Part shown: piece after piece, positions 63,520 to 64,000 of the stretch
Layout: each line of letters opens with the position of its first letter
Position numbering within the stretch: the first letter of the stretch is position 1
Source: Pseudisothecium myosuroides
Lineage: Eukaryota > Streptophyta > Bryopsida > Hypnales > Lembophyllaceae
Assembly: GCA_951799445.1 (NCBI GenBank)
Contig: OX637289.1
Coordinates: 46,476,264-46,540,263, forward strand
Direction of reading: 5' to 3'
Length of the DNA: 64,000 nt
Position numbers and translations under genes: made by a program
Notes under the pieces: generated by a model
The model's database searches: none
What the model was told of the DNA's origin: nothing
The model's input: the letters and a program-made list of their open reading frames with translations, nothing else

Positions 63520-63838
63520 TGAAATTTAGCCAGTTTTGAGATTGTTGGTACTCATTATCTTCAAATTCAACTTCAAAGATTTCAATTGCACTTTTTTCCT
63601 CATATGTATACTCATCGTAGTCATCATCTTCATCTTCAAATTCAAGGGCGTCACTTACACTTTCTTTGTCATCTGTATTCTTATCATCACTTTCAACTTC
63701 AAATTTGTAAATTGTACAATACATTTGTCAACATCCACATTATTGCCATCTTTACTTTCATAATCATCCATAGTTTCATCAAAATCAATGCCTTGTCGGA
63801 CATCATTGGTTCCATTTTCAATATCCTCTTCATCTGCC
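63520..63838 (-). pseudogene. Acidic N-terminal coding remnant, unknown protein
   Basis: From ATG 63838 the minus strand reads MADEEDIENGTNDVRQGIDF, then DETMDDYESKDGNNVDVDKC; after a frame change near 63720 it continues KFEVESDDKNTDDKESVSDA and EFEDEDDDYDEYTYEEK. Asp/Glu content is very high over about 100 codons. Acidic N-termini occur in piggyBac transposases and in many other proteins, so this alone does not identify it. A TTAA element begins about 140 bp further along the reading direction. Confidence 0.4.
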
Positions 63839-64000
63839 ATTTGTTACTACCATTCGTTGTGAAAATAAGTTTGGGATTTGTTGACACAACATTTTTTAAG
63901 TCAATACCGGCCGTGTGCCTTTTTTTTGTAAACCTTCAGCTACCATCTATAAAAGCTTCTCTAAGGCAATCTATGCTTAATACTTATAACAAGTTTGTTT

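Overview
This window looks like nuclear DNA of a land plant, most likely a bryophyte such as a moss. The reasons are an intron-rich ELP3 gene with near-identical plant protein motifs, a plant-type Ty1/Copia retrotransposon with an initiator-Met tRNA primer site, plant-style RabGAP and hAT-derived gene remnants, and AT-rich intergenic DNA. The moss assignment is inference; the plant assignment is well supported. Only two protein-coding genes look complete: a kinase-like gene at 9196-10431 and ELP3 at 55890-59261 (10 exons, 572 residues). A possible first exon of a third gene lies on the minus strand at the left edge. The rest is mostly mobile DNA and decaying gene copies.

Left part (1-15.5 kb): a GC-rich gene start at the edge, two abutting TA-flanked MITEs, a Harbinger-like MITE, a kinase fragment (4088-4290), the broken 5' part of a TBC/RabGAP gene (5648-6612), another inverted-repeat element, the intact kinase-like gene, then two 942-bp TTAA-flanked elements. 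Middle (15.8-29.5 kb): an 8-kb element with hAT-type ends (CAG...CTG, flanked by a CTCTTGACA direct repeat) that carries a six-unit palindromic tandem array, a 435-bp foldback and decayed coding sequence; then more MITEs, another TTAA element and a cluster of broken exons.

Right-middle (29.5-44.2 kb): a 5.17-kb Copia element with 199-bp LTRs differing at three positions, inserted three bases inside the end of a MITE, which itself sits in front of a second, broken kinase copy. This element carries an extra ORF before gag. A decayed hAT transposase gene (40.4-43.4 kb) and a Mutator-like MITE follow. Right part (44.2-64 kb): many TTAA elements, two abutting near-perfect ~880-bp foldbacks that share one TA, a 126-bp hairpin upstream of ELP3, ELP3 itself, and an acidic-protein remnant around the largest TTAA element.

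The most distinctive signal is the TTAA-flanked family: at least ten copies or partial copies in several subfamilies, with termini TTAA-CCCCTAAAG, the arrangement expected of piggyBac-type transposons, which are little described in land plants. Three MITE families share the terminal pentamer AGGTA next to a TA target site and may be mobilised by one unknown transposase. All coordinates were read by eye; no alignment or database search was run.
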